This document shows positions 32,932 through 41,871 of a stretch of DNA of 64,000 nt, in pieces (within the stretch, counting starts at the first letter, position 1; each line of letters begins with the position of its first letter). A program made the translations under genes and the position numbers. The notes below the pieces were generated by a model. It did no database searches. It had not been told where the DNA came from and saw only the letters and a list, made by a program, of their open reading frames with translations. The stretch is from JBGPLJ01 sp963826145 (lineage in GTDB: Bacteria > Pseudomonadota > Gammaproteobacteria > Steroidobacterales > Steroidobacteraceae): the NCBI GenBank assembly GCA_963826145.1, contig CAWGVW010000002.1, positions 1,054,001 through 1,118,000 of the forward strand, given 5' to 3'.

Positions 32932-33270
32932 GGGCGTCGAGTGCCGGCAGGTGCCGTGTTCCTGGGAGCCGGCTGCCGGGAGGTGCCGTGGCTGCGCCGG
33001 CGCCAACGTGAAGGGTCATCGCGATCTCACCCGGCGTGCCCGCGAACACCGCCAGACCGGCTTGCCAGACACCATCCCGACAGCCGGCTCCCGCTCAACG
33101 TGCCTTCTGGTCCGCGCCGTCGACGGAACGGCGACTTGGGCGTTGACTGCCGGCATGGTGTCTGGCAAGACCGTCTAGCGATGTTCGCGGGCACGGGCGT
33201 TCAAGGCACGGTACGACTTCGCGCTGGCGTCCGGCAGGCGAAACACGGCACCTGCCGGCACTCAACGCCC
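32932..33270. repeat. Nested palindromic repeat element A (339 bp)
   Basis: Outer arms 32932-32962 and 33240-33270 match at 29 of 31 positions in inverted orientation. Inside, a 40-base module is present twice in opposite directions (33037-33078 leftward and 33154-33193 rightward; core GGTGTCTGGCAAG and GATGTTCGCGGGCA). Next to the left arm a second module (32966-33000, core CCGGGAGGTGCCGTG) occurs. Both modules recur in element B at 52927-53169. There is no gene inside; the short frames there do not resemble proteins. It fills the gap between convergent genes. Confidence 0.85.
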
Positions 33271-33281
33271 TGAAGGCACGC

Positions 33282-34160
33282 TTAGAAGACGGTAGCGGCG
33301 TCGAAGACGGGGCCGTCGACGCAGACGCGTTTCATGGCGGGGCCCTCGGGGGTCTTCACTTCGACGGCGCAGCCGGCGCAGCCGCCGACCGCGCAGGCCA
33401 TGAATTCCTCGAGCGATACCTGACAGGGAATGCCGAAGCGGCGTGCGACCTTCGCCGCAGCGGCGAGCATCGGTGTCGGGCCGCAGGCGAACATCTCGAC
33501 ATCCTTCTGCGCGCGCGCGTCCAGCGCGCCGAGCCAGGCCGCAGCGAGATCGGTCACGAAACCCTGAAAGCAACCGGGAAAGTCTGAGAAGCTCGCGAGG
33601 CGGCTCGGCACACGCCATTCCTCGAGGAGCGGCATGCACGCGATGACGCCCTCGGGGATGCCGGCGACCATGATGTTCGAGGGCCGCAGTCGAAACGGAA
33701 ATGGAATTTCCGATCCCATCAGCGCGAGCGGCTTCCAGCCTTCGCCGGGACGTTCCTTGAGCGCCTCGGCGAGGAAAATCATCGGCGGGATGCCGACACC
33801 GCCGCCGATCAGGAGCGTTCGCGGCCGTTCGCGGTGAGGCGTGAAGCCATGGCCGATGGGCCCGATGAGGCTAAGAGTCGCTCCGACAGGCTGCGCCGAA
33901 AGCTGACGCAGGCCCGGTCCCACGATCTTGTAGAGCACTTCGATCCAGCCGGCGTCGCGTGCGACGCGCATGATCGAGAGTGGCCGGCGCATTGGAAGCG
34001 ATGCGTCGCAGGTGATGTGCACGAAGCTCCCGGGGGTCGCCGTGCGCGCACAACGCGGCGCCTCGAGACGGAGCACATACTGCTCGCCATCGAAGGCCTC
34101 GCGTGCGAGGAGGCGCGCATCCTCCACGAATATGGTGCCGCGATGGCTGCGATCGCTCAT
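33282..34160 (-). CDS. pyrK: Dihydroorotate dehydrogenase electron-transfer subunit (PyrK-like)
   Basis: A 292-residue FAD/[2Fe-2S] reductase. The FAD domain has RRPLSIMRV (RxxS/T-type), the NAD-binding half has LLIGGGVGIPPMIFLA and FACGPTPML, and the C-terminus has the PyrK iron-sulfur pattern C-x4-C-x2-C...C (CAVGGCAGC, then KRVCVDGPVF). In class 1B enzymes PyrK passes electrons from PyrD to NAD+. Its start overlaps the pyrB stop by four bases, so it belongs to pyrimidine synthesis. Gammaproteobacteria mostly use a quinone-linked class 2 PyrD that needs no PyrK, and no pyrD is in this window. Confidence 0.85.
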   Translation of the reverse strand: MSDRSHRGTIFVEDARLLAREAFDGEQYVLRLEAPRCARTATPGSFVHITCDASLPMRRPLSIMRVARDAGWIEVLYKIVGPGLRQLSAQPVGATLSLIGPIGHGFTPHRERPRTLLIGGGVGIPPMIFLAEALKERPGEGWKPLALMGSEIPFPFRLRPSNIMVAGIPEGVIACMPLLEEWRVPSRLASFSDFPGCFQGFVTDLAAAWLGALDARAQKDVEMFACGPTPMLAAAAKVARRFGIPCQVSLEEFMACAVGGCAGCAVEVKTPEGPAMKRVCVDGPVFDAATVF

Positions 34161-35125
34161 GAGCTGCGCCGCGCCTGAATGATCGCGCCGCCGACCGTTT
34201 CGAGAACGGCCATGCGGATGGCGACCCCGTTCGTCACCTGTTCGCGAATGACCGATTGCGGGCCGTCGGCGACGTCGTCGGCAATCTCGACGCCGCGGTT
34301 CATCGGACCCGGGTGCATCACGATGGCATCGGGGCGCGCCGTCTTCAGCCGCGCGGCGGACAGGCCGTAGCGCTCGAAGTAGGCCGCGGCGTCCGGGATC
34401 TCGGCCTCGGCCATGCGCTCCTTCTGGATGCGCAACATCATTACGACATCCGCGCCGGCGAGCGCTGCGTCGAGATCGCTGACGCGCCGGCACGCGGCGA
34501 ACTCGCCTTTGTCCGGCATAAGCCCGGACGGTGCGACCAGCCGGATTTCACGGGCGCCGAGTGTCGTGAAGGCCTGCACGGCGGAGCGAGCGACGCGCGA
34601 GTGGCGGATATCACCGACGATCGCGATTGCGAGCCCTTCGAGGCGCGGCTTGTGCCTCAGGATCGTGAGCGCATCGAGGAGTCCCTGCGTCGGATGCGAC
34701 AGGTGGGCTTCGCCAGCGCTGAGGACGGAGGTGAGCGGTCCCACATGTTCGGCGACGAACTGCGGCACGCCGGCTTCAGGGTCGCGCACGACGAAGATGT
34801 CGATGTTCATCGCCGCGAGCGTGTAGACCGTGTCGAGCATGCTCTCGCCCTTCACGCGAGAGGACAGCTGCAGGTCGAGATTGATCACTTCGGCGCCGAG
34901 GCGCTTGCCTGCGAGTTCGAAGGAGGCGCGCGTGCGCGTACTCGGTTCCGAGAACAGGTTTGCGATCGTGATGCCAGCGAGGGCATGCGAACCAGCCGGT
35001 GTGCCGCCGGGCGCACGCAGGAACGATTTTGCCCGCTCGATGAGCGATTCGAGGAACTGCCGGTCGAGACCCTCGAGGGTCAGGAGATGGCGCAGCGTAC
35101 CGTCGGCATGCAGTTGCGAGATCAT
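34157..35125 (-). CDS. pyrB: Aspartate carbamoyltransferase catalytic subunit
   Basis: Second step of pyrimidine synthesis. The 322-residue protein has the carbamoyl-phosphate motif FSEPSTRTRASFE, the mobile-loop lysine in SSRVKGES, HPTQGLLDAL, and DGPQSVIREQVTNGVA. In Pseudomonas this position is followed by pyrR upstream and a pyrC-like gene; here ruvX is directly upstream (7 bases) and the PyrK-like gene directly downstream. No regulatory PyrI is nearby. Confidence 0.97.
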   Translation of the reverse strand: MISQLHADGTLRHLLTLEGLDRQFLESLIERAKSFLRAPGGTPAGSHALAGITIANLFSEPSTRTRASFELAGKRLGAEVINLDLQLSSRVKGESMLDTVYTLAAMNIDIFVVRDPEAGVPQFVAEHVGPLTSVLSAGEAHLSHPTQGLLDALTILRHKPRLEGLAIAIVGDIRHSRVARSAVQAFTTLGAREIRLVAPSGLMPDKGEFAACRRVSDLDAALAGADVVMMLRIQKERMAEAEIPDAAAYFERYGLSAARLKTARPDAIVMHPGPMNRGVEIADDVADGPQSVIREQVTNGVAIRMAVLETVGGAIIQARRSS

Positions 35126-35132
35126 GCGGGCT

Positions 35133-35588
35133 TCATCGGCTCTCCAGCCACCGTTCGAGAATGATGCAGGCCGCGGTTCGGTCGATATCCTCTTTGCGGA
35201 TCCTGCGGGTGCGTGCGCCGCTCTGGCGCAGGTCGCGCAGCCGCCCCTCCGCTTCCAGCGAGGAATAACGTTCGTCGGAGAGGGCGACCTTGAGCCCCGT
35301 GCGCCGGCCGAGATCGTCGGCGAAGGTGCGTGTGCGCCCGGTCATCGGTGATTCGCTGCCGTCCTCATTATAGGGGATGCCGACGACGAGGAGGCTCGGG
35401 CGCCACCGCTCGATGAGGTTTGACACCGCGGTCCAATCATTGCCGCCGGCGCCAAGCGAGACGACGTCGAGCGGGCTCGCCTTGCGCGTCAGCGTGTCAC
35501 CGGCGGCGACGCCAATCCGCTTCGCTCCGAAATCGAATCCAAGTACGAGAGTTGGGCTGGGCGTCGCAGGTGACGCGCCCTCACGCAT
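35133..35588 (-). CDS. ruvX: RuvX/YqgF, pre-16S rRNA nuclease
   Basis: A 151-residue RNase H-fold nuclease for the 5' end of 16S rRNA. It has GFDFGAKRIGVA with the catalytic aspartate, LLVVGIPYNEDGSESPMT, LSDERYSSLEAEGRLR and the C-terminal KEDIDRTAACIILE. The start overlaps the yqgE stop by eight bases, as in most gammaproteobacteria. Confidence 0.96.
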   Translation of the reverse strand: MREGASPATPSPTLVLGFDFGAKRIGVAAGDTLTRKASPLDVVSLGAGGNDWTAVSNLIERWRPSLLVVGIPYNEDGSESPMTGRTRTFADDLGRRTGLKVALSDERYSSLEAEGRLRDLRQSGARTRRIRKEDIDRTAACIILERWLESR

Positions 35589-36144
35589 GACCGGCGGCCG
35601 ACCCCAGGCGGTTCAATTCGATGCCGAGGAGCCGCCCCGCGGCGTGCCAGCGCTCCTCGAACGGCATGCCGAAAACGATCGCTGCGCTCGCTGGCACGTT
35701 GAGCCAGGCGTTGGCGCGGATTTCCTCTTCGAGCTGACCGGCCTGCCAGCCCGCATAACCGAGCGCGACGAATGCATCCTCCGGCCCGCTGCCGCCCGCG
35801 AGCGCCGCCAGCACGTCGCGCGAGGTGGTCACGTGAATGTTCTCGGAGACCTTCAGGGTCGAGTCCCAGGCGCCGCCCGCGCGGTGCACGACGAAACCAC
35901 GATCGGTCTGCACGGGACCGCCCTTCAGCACGACCCGTTCGCCGAGACTGGCGTCGCGGTTGTCGAGTGCGAGCTGTGTGAACACTTCATCGAGCGTCAT
36001 TGGCAGCGGCCGGTTGATGACGAGCCCCAAGGCGCCGTCCTCGTTGTGTTCGCAGATGAGCGTGACGGTCTGGGAGAAATTCGGATCGGCCATGCCGGGC
36101 ATGGCGATCAGGAGCTGGTTGCAGAGGTAGTCGCCCTCGGCCAT
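35581..36144 (-). CDS. yqgE: YqgE/AlgH family protein
   Basis: A 187-residue protein starting MAEGDYLCNQLLIAMPGM (family start LTNHFLIAMP), with LVINRPLPMTLDEVF, VVLKGGPVQTDRGFVVHR and ALGYAGWQAGQLEEEIRANAWL. Role not settled; called AlgH in Pseudomonas. It lies between tonB3-like and ruvX genes as in that genus. Confidence 0.95.
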   Translation of the reverse strand: MAEGDYLCNQLLIAMPGMADPNFSQTVTLICEHNEDGALGLVINRPLPMTLDEVFTQLALDNRDASLGERVVLKGGPVQTDRGFVVHRAGGAWDSTLKVSENIHVTTSRDVLAALAGGSGPEDAFVALGYAGWQAGQLEEEIRANAWLNVPASAAIVFGMPFEERWHAAGRLLGIELNRLGSAAGHA

Positions 36145-36161
36145 GTCTCATTGTATCCCGG

Positions 36162-37076
36162 TCATTCGGCCTGAGTCTTGACGGGCGTGCTTACGAGGCG
36201 GCCCGACAGGAACTGAAACTCCTTGGAAAAGCGCAGGCTGTCATTGGTCTCCGCCAGGTCGCGCGGGAATGGATCAAAGGGCGAGGCGAGCTTCACGATG
36301 GCAATGGCCGCCTGATCCACCTCGCGCGAGCCGCTGCTGTCGCGCAGCAGCACTTCATCGAGCTGGCCGTCGAAGCGAACGACGATCTCGAGCACTGGGC
36401 TCTTCGCCGTTTCCTTGTCCTTTGCCTCGATCGGAAAGTTGAGCGTGCCGATGCGCTCAACCTTGCGCCGCCACGCGTCGAGGTAGACCGCGACGTTCGA
36501 TTGCCGGGTGTTCGGCGTGACGATGAGTTCACGCTCTTTGCGGCCATGCAGGGCGAGCCGGTCCGCCTCGTTGGCTGCCGGCAGGGCGCTTTGACGTTCC
36601 GCTGTCATCAGGAGCGGCTGCTGAGCCTCGGTCGCCGGATCATTGGCAGGATTCTGGAAGTAGCGCACGGTTGGAGCGCGGGCGCGGGCCGCGACGAGAT
36701 CTTCGTTGCCCTGGTCCGCCCCCGCACGATGCATCTCGAGGCTGTTGCCGTCGGCGACGCCCGGGTTGTTGAAGGGCAGGGGCGAGGAGCGCGGGCTCGT
36801 CGGCCGTTCGCGCTTGTCGAGGTTGCCTGAGCCCTGCTGGTCGCGCTGCGCCAGGTAATCCGCTTTGTCGTTCGGTCGCGTCTCCGGCAGGTCCTCCGAC
36901 ACCAGCAGGACTTCCATGGTCGGAACGCCGTGATCGTCCGTGAGCGCGCCGCTCGTGAACGACACGCCCATGATGACGATACCGTGGAGGAGCGCGAAGA
37001 GAAAAAGAGTGGTCATGAGCCGGTCCCGGACGGGGGCGCGGCCTTCCTTCAGGACGAGGGGGTCGCTGGGCGCCAT
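36162..37076 (-). CDS. TonB family energy transducer, TonB3-like
   Basis: A 304-residue protein with one N-terminal membrane helix (LMTTLFLFALLHGIVIMGVSFTSGA), a long charged periplasmic linker, and a C-terminal TonB domain (YLDAWRRKVERIGTLNFP, VRFDGQLDEVLLRDSSGSREVDQAAIAIVKLASPFDPFP). The YxxxWRxxVE start of this domain is typical. It sits between yqgE and gshB, the place of tonB3 in Pseudomonas aeruginosa, where it is needed for twitching motility. It could also serve BtuB uptake, but no ExbB/ExbD genes are in the window. Confidence 0.85.
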   Translation of the reverse strand: MAPSDPLVLKEGRAPVRDRLMTTLFLFALLHGIVIMGVSFTSGALTDDHGVPTMEVLLVSEDLPETRPNDKADYLAQRDQQGSGNLDKRERPTSPRSSPLPFNNPGVADGNSLEMHRAGADQGNEDLVAARARAPTVRYFQNPANDPATEAQQPLLMTAERQSALPAANEADRLALHGRKERELIVTPNTRQSNVAVYLDAWRRKVERIGTLNFPIEAKDKETAKSPVLEIVVRFDGQLDEVLLRDSSGSREVDQAAIAIVKLASPFDPFPRDLAETNDSLRFSKEFQFLSGRLVSTPVKTQAE

Positions 37077-37104
37077 GCAACTCCAGTATAGGCGTCGCGC
37101 CTTG

Positions 37105-38067
37105 CTAGCGTGCAGCCAATCTGCGCTCGATCGCTTCCATCAGGCGGGCTGCGATGTCCGTGCCGCATTGCTTGTCGATCTCGCGGATGCCCGTGGGACT
37201 CGTGACGTTGATCTCCGTCACAAAACCGCCGATCACGTCGAGTCCGACGAACAACATGCCGGCCGCACTCATCTGCGGGCCGATTTCTGCAGCCAGCCAC
37301 CGGTCGCGATCGTTCAGGGGCCGCGCGATGCCGGTCGCACCAGCGGCGAGATTGCCGCGGTTGTCGTGCGCCGCGGGGATGCGCGCCAGGGCGTGCGGGA
37401 TCGGTTCGCCGTCGACGAGCAGCACGCGGCTGTCTCCGGTCTCGACGATGTCGGGGATGTAGCGCTGCGCGATCGCGTAGCGTTCGCCGTATTCGGTGAG
37501 AGTTTCGAGCACGACGGTCAGATTCTTGTCGGTCTGGTCGACGACGAAGATCGAGCGTCCGCCCATGCCGTGCAGGGGCTTCACCACGATCCGCCCGTGC
37601 TCGCGCGCGAAGGCCAGCATGTCGCCCATGTCGCGCGTGATCAGCGTCGGCGCGCAGCACTGCGGGAACCAGGCCGTGTAGACCTTCTCGTTCATGTCCC
37701 GCAAGCCGTCGGGGCTGTTCACGACGAGGCTGCCTTCCGCCTGCGCCCGCTCGAGGATGTAGGTCGTGTAGATGTACTCGGTATCGAACGGCGGGTCCTT
37801 GCGCATGAGGATCGCCTGCATCCCGCCGAGCGGCACAACGCGGGGTCCGCCAAGTGTGAACCAGTCCACAGGATCCATCCGGACCGCAAGGGGCCGCGCG
37901 CGCCCGAACGCCCGGCCATCCCGCAGCGAGAGGTCGCCAAGTTCGAGGTACCAGAGCTCCCAGCCGCGCTCCTGGGCTGCGCACAGCATCGCCAGGCTGG
38001 AGTCCTTGGCCGGCTTGATGTCGGCGATGGGGTCCATGACTACGGCGCAGCGGACGCGTTCTGCCAT
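37105..38067 (-). CDS. gshB: Glutathione synthetase
   Basis: Joins gamma-glutamylcysteine and glycine with ATP. The 320-residue protein has VVMDPIADIKPAKDSSLAML, LRKDPPFDTEYIYTTYILE, RIVVKPLHGMGGRSIF, RYIPDIVETGDSRVLLVDG and FVGLDVIGGFVTEINVTSPTG, all standard for bacterial GshB. The start at 38067 has GGAGAATTTT upstream. Divergent from pilG, as in Pseudomonas. Confidence 0.98.
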   Translation of the reverse strand: MAERVRCAVVMDPIADIKPAKDSSLAMLCAAQERGWELWYLELGDLSLRDGRAFGRARPLAVRMDPVDWFTLGGPRVVPLGGMQAILMRKDPPFDTEYIYTTYILERAQAEGSLVVNSPDGLRDMNEKVYTAWFPQCCAPTLITRDMGDMLAFAREHGRIVVKPLHGMGGRSIFVVDQTDKNLTVVLETLTEYGERYAIAQRYIPDIVETGDSRVLLVDGEPIPHALARIPAAHDNRGNLAAGATGIARPLNDRDRWLAAEIGPQMSAAGMLFVGLDVIGGFVTEINVTSPTGIREIDKQCGTDIAARLMEAIERRLAAR

Positions 38068-38349
38068 CGAAAATTCTCCGTGTTGGGCCGCCTTGAGGAC
38101 GATCCCGGGCATGTTAACCCGCGCTCGAACGGCCGCGGACTTGACATGTTGCCGCGGGAAAACCCGTCAAGCGGCGAAACTGTGAACTGGGCGCCGTGGC
38201 GGGGGCCTTACCGATATGTTAAAACGCAAGTCCGTTGCGTGGGCTAGCTGAATGATTCGCAAGGCCTTTGCGCCGTTGCCCGGCACGACCATCGGCAGCC
38301 CCCGAATGGGCCCTCGCGTGGGCCTCAACGTTGGAGATCGAAGCACGTG

Positions 38350-38739
38350 ATGGACGCGAAGCCCAAGCTCTCTGGCCTCAAGGTTCTTGTCATCGACGAC
38401 AGCAAAACCATCCGCCGCACCGCCGAGACGCTGCTCTCGAAAGAGGGCTGCGAGGTGTTCACCGCCGTCGACGGCTTCGATGCGCTTTCGAAAATCGCTG
38501 ATCACCAGCCCGATATTGTTTTCGTCGACATCATGATGCCGCGGCTCGACGGCTATCAGACCTGTTCGCTCATCAAGCACAACAAGGTCTTCAAATCGAT
38601 TCCCGTGATCATGCTGTCCTCGAAGGACGGCCTCTTCGATCGAGCCCGCGGACGCATCGTCGGCTCGGAACATTACCTGACCAAACCCTTTACCAAGGAC
38701 GAGCTGTTGAGCGCGATTGAGACCCATGTCGGCAAGTAA
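38350..38739 (+). CDS. pilG: Twitching-motility response regulator PilG
   Basis: A 129-residue single-domain response regulator. VLVIDDSKTIRRTAETLLS and the phospho-acceptor D60 in FVDIMMPRLDGYQTC, plus MLSSKDGLFDRARGRIVGS and YLTKPF, match PilG closely. PilG acts downstream of ChpA to stimulate pilus extension. The ATG at 38350 is preferred over GTG at 38347. First gene of the rightward Pil-Chp operon. Confidence 0.95.
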   Translation: MDAKPKLSGLKVLVIDDSKTIRRTAETLLSKEGCEVFTAVDGFDALSKIADHQPDIVFVDIMMPRLDGYQTCSLIKHNKVFKSIPVIMLSSKDGLFDRARGRIVGSEHYLTKPFTKDELLSAIETHVGK

Positions 38740-38773
38740 GGCCGGCCCGGTCGCGCGCCCGGAGGCACGACGC

Positions 38774-39139
38774 ATGGCACTGATCCTCATCGTCGACGAC
38801 TCGCCGACCGAAGTGCACGTGATGCAGAAGGCGCTCGAACGCCACGGTTACCAGACCGCGGCGGCCGAGAACGGCGCCGAGGGCATCCGCAAGGCGCGCG
38901 AGATGAAGCCCGATCTCATCTTCATGGACGTCGTCATGCCGGTGCTCAACGGCTTCCAGGCGACGCGCACGCTCGCGAACGACCCGTCCACGCGCTCCAT
39001 CCCGGTCATCATGGTCACGACGAAGGGCCAGGAAACGGACCGCATCTGGGGCATGCGACAGGGAGCGGTCGACTATCTCGTGAAGCCGGTGACGCCCGAC
39101 AAGCTCGTCGAGAAAGCGCAGGCGGCGCTTGCCGGCTGA
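38774..39139 (+). CDS. pilH: Twitching-motility response regulator PilH
   Basis: A 121-residue CheY-like protein: ILIVDDSPTEVHVMQKALE, phospho-acceptor D52 in IFMDVVMPVLNGFQATR, and VTTKGQETDRIWGMRQGAVDYLVKPV. These are typical of PilH, which works against or sinks phosphate from PilG. GGAGG lies eight bases before the ATG at 38774. Confidence 0.95.
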   Translation: MALILIVDDSPTEVHVMQKALERHGYQTAAAENGAEGIRKAREMKPDLIFMDVVMPVLNGFQATRTLANDPSTRSIPVIMVTTKGQETDRIWGMRQGAVDYLVKPVTPDKLVEKAQAALAG

Positions 39140-39168
39140 GGCCGTCGCAGCAGCGTCTCATCGAGCCT

Positions 39169-39729
39169 ATGGATCAACCGGTCGCCCTCAAGTCCCTCAA
39201 GGATCGCCCGTTCGAGCTTCTCGTCGAAATCGAACGGCGCAGCCGCGCGGCGGTCGCCGGCGGCCGCGCCGGTGCGCAGGGCCGCGAGTGGGTGGGCGTT
39301 GCCTTTCGCATGGCGGCGGAAACGTTCCTCGTCGCACGCGACGAAACGCGTGAAGTGCTGGGCTTTCCCGCGACGGTGACGCGCGTGCCGGGAGCGCGCA
39401 CCTGGATCAAGGGACTTGCGAACGTGCGCGGGCAGCTCCTGCCGATTCTCGATTTGCGCCAGTACCTCGGGAGCGGCGTCACGCAGCAGGGGCGCAACAC
39501 GCGCATTATCGTCGTCAACCATCGGGAAATTCCGGCCGGGCTCATGGTCGATGAGGTGTTCGGTTTCCGCCGCTTCATCGAATCCGAATTTCACGCCGAT
39601 GTGCCGGCGACCGTGATCCGCTGCGAACGCTACCTCGCCGGCGCCTTCCGGCGCGGCACCGAACACTGGCCGGTCTTCAGCCTTCGCAGTCTTGTCGAGA
39701 GTCCGAATTTCCTGCAGGCCGCGGCCTGA
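39169..39729 (+). CDS. pilI: Chemotaxis adapter PilI (CheW-like)
   Basis: A 186-residue CheW-domain protein that couples PilJ to ChpA. The VGVAFRMAAETFLVARDETREVL start and GLANVRGQLLPILDLRQYLG segment are typical of PilI. Short intergenic spacing (29 bases after pilH) supports the same operon. Confidence 0.93.
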   Translation: MDQPVALKSLKDRPFELLVEIERRSRAAVAGGRAGAQGREWVGVAFRMAAETFLVARDETREVLGFPATVTRVPGARTWIKGLANVRGQLLPILDLRQYLGSGVTQQGRNTRIIVVNHREIPAGLMVDEVFGFRRFIESEFHADVPATVIRCERYLAGAFRRGTEHWPVFSLRSLVESPNFLQAAA

Positions 39730-39762
39730 TTTGAGGCGCTGTCGAAGGGGAAGGTAAAGAAA

Positions 39763-41829
39763 ATGAACAATACGACTGACAAGCGCTGGGGAACGCGTGC
39801 ACTGCCGCTCTTCCTGTGGCTGGGGCTCCTCGCGACGCTCGCAGCTGCCGCACTTTACTGGTTCAGCACGCAGTCGACGGCAGGCGCATCGGCGCCCAGC
39901 GCCGGCGCGCACCTCGCTGCGCTATCGCAGAATCTGCCGCTGCAGGCGGCTGCGGCCGCGCGCGGCGTGCCCGGTGCGATCGAACAGCTGGGCAAAGACG
40001 TCGCGGAGCTCGACTCGGCCCGAGAGCAAGCCGGATCGCCCGGCGACCCGGCGGCCTGGAAAACATTGCTCGACGGTGGGCGAACGGTAGCAGGCGGCGA
40101 ACAGTCGGTCGACGCGGTCACGACGGGCGCACGCGAAGTGCACGCGCAGATGCCGCGGCTCGCGGCCGACGTCGCGAATCTCGTCAGCAGCGTCGGCTCG
40201 GCGCGGGTCGACAGCTACACGCGCGCGCTCGAGCGCTTCGAGCTCACGAGCGAACGGCTGCAGCAGGATATCGACGCTCTCGCGAGCGGCGTCGGCGATA
40301 CCTCGGCGATCGCGACGCGGCTCGCGGCGAGCACCGACGACCTCGATCAGTTCATGCATGGTCTCGCCGGCGGCGAGACGGGGCTCGGCCTGCCGCGCAT
40401 CAATGGCGCCGAAGCCGAGCAGAAGCTGAAGGCGGTGATCGCCCAGTACGAGAAGATCGGCGCGAATATCCGCGCCGCCGTCGACGCCTCGAAGGCCTTC
40501 GTCGACGTGCAGAACGCAAGCCGTTCGATGGCGGACGCCGCGCGCACGCTCTATCCGCAGCTCGCCACCGGCGGTGCGGCCGCAGCGCCGTCGGCCGGCT
40601 CGAATCTGCGCTGGATTGCGCTGGTCCTTGCGCTCCTTGGCATCCTCGCCATTGCCGCCGCGGTTGCGATCCATCACTCCTCGGCGAATGCGCGCAAGTT
40701 CGCCGAGCAGCAGGGCAAGCAGAACGAACGCAACCAGGAGGCGATCTTAAGGCTCCTCGATGAACTTTCGAGCCTTGCGGACGGCGACCTGACGGTGCAG
40801 GCGACCGTGACCGAGGACATCACGGGCGCGATCGCCGACTCGATCAATTACGCCATCGAAGCCCTGCGGGAGCTGGTCGCAACGATCAACGATACTTCCG
40901 GCCAGCTCGACGGCGCGGCCCGCCAGACACAGGCGCTCGCCGCGCATCTTGCCAAGGCGAGCGGCGCACAATCGAAGCAGATCGGGTCGGCGACGGAGTC
41001 GATCGGCGCGATGGCCTCGTCGACGGAAGAGGTCTCGGGCAACGCCGAACGCGCGTCCGACGTCGCACGCCACTCGGTCGACATCGCGCACAAGGGCGGC
41101 GACGCCGTGCGCCGCACGATCGACGGCATGAACGCGATCCGCGAAACGATCCAGGAGACCTCCAAGCGCATCAAGCGCCTTGGCGAAAGCTCGCAGGAGA
41201 TCGGCAACATCGTCGAGCTCATCAACGACATCGCCGAGCAGACCAACATCCTCGCGCTGAACGCTTCGATCCAGGCCTCGATGGCCGGCGAAGCGGGACG
41301 CGGCTTTGCCGTTGTCGCGGACGAGGTGCAGCGCCTGGCCGAACGCGCGGCGAACGCGACCAAGCAGATCGAAGTGCTGGTGCGCACGATCCAGACGGAC
41401 ACCAACGAGGCCGTGGTGTCGATGGAGCGCAGCACGACGGACGTCGTCGGCGGCGCGCTCCTCGCCGAGAACGCGGGCGCGGCGCTCGAAGAGATCGAGC
41501 AGGTATCCAACCAGATCGCGAGCCTCGTGCAGAACATTTCCGCGAGCTCGCGCGGGCAGGCTTCGGCGGCGGGCGCCATGGCGCGCAACATGCAGGTGCT
41601 GCGCGAAATCAGCGCACAGACCGCAGACTCGACCAGCGCCACGTCGAACTCCATCGGCAAGCTCGCGGAGCTTTCGGCGCAGCTACGCAAGTCCGTGTCG
41701 GGCTTCCGCCTGCCGGCGGGACTTGCGACCAGTTCGACTTCGACACGATTGCCAAAGCTCACGCCCGAGAATCCGAGCCAAAAGCCCCAGCCTGCCAGCC
41801 GCAAGCTGTCGGCCGCCGGCGGTGCTTGA
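39763..41829 (+). CDS. pilJ: Methyl-accepting chemoreceptor PilJ
   Basis: A 688-residue receptor of the Pil-Chp system. TM1 spans about residues 13-33, a helical periplasmic domain reaches about 280, TM2 is about 281-304, then a HAMP and cytoplasmic signalling domain with the hairpin tip LINDIAEQTNILALNAS and GEAGRGFAVVADEVQRLAERA. The periplasmic part is alanine- and glutamine-rich, as in Pseudomonas PilJ, which senses pilin or surface contact. The tip has IQASMAGEAG, the PilJ variant of the general IEAARAGEAG. Confidence 0.94.
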   Translation: MNNTTDKRWGTRALPLFLWLGLLATLAAAALYWFSTQSTAGASAPSAGAHLAALSQNLPLQAAAAARGVPGAIEQLGKDVAELDSAREQAGSPGDPAAWKTLLDGGRTVAGGEQSVDAVTTGAREVHAQMPRLAADVANLVSSVGSARVDSYTRALERFELTSERLQQDIDALASGVGDTSAIATRLAASTDDLDQFMHGLAGGETGLGLPRINGAEAEQKLKAVIAQYEKIGANIRAAVDASKAFVDVQNASRSMADAARTLYPQLATGGAAAAPSAGSNLRWIALVLALLGILAIAAAVAIHHSSANARKFAEQQGKQNERNQEAILRLLDELSSLADGDLTVQATVTEDITGAIADSINYAIEALRELVATINDTSGQLDGAARQTQALAAHLAKASGAQSKQIGSATESIGAMASSTEEVSGNAERASDVARHSVDIAHKGGDAVRRTIDGMNAIRETIQETSKRIKRLGESSQEIGNIVELINDIAEQTNILALNASIQASMAGEAGRGFAVVADEVQRLAERAANATKQIEVLVRTIQTDTNEAVVSMERSTTDVVGGALLAENAGAALEEIEQVSNQIASLVQNISASSRGQASAAGAMARNMQVLREISAQTADSTSATSNSIGKLAELSAQLRKSVSGFRLPAGLATSSTSTRLPKLTPENPSQKPQPASRKLSAAGGA

Positions 41830-41871
41830 AGCGCGCACCGAGCACAGCCGAATGAGCCCGAGCGAAGCTGA

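Noticed and set aside
32930..33273. Two short frames within element A
   Set aside because: They cover the inverted repeats and have no homology or ribosome-binding site.
38141..38146. TTGACA upstream of pilG as a promoter
   Set aside because: No acceptable -10 lies at 16-18 bases, so the hexamer alone is not enough.
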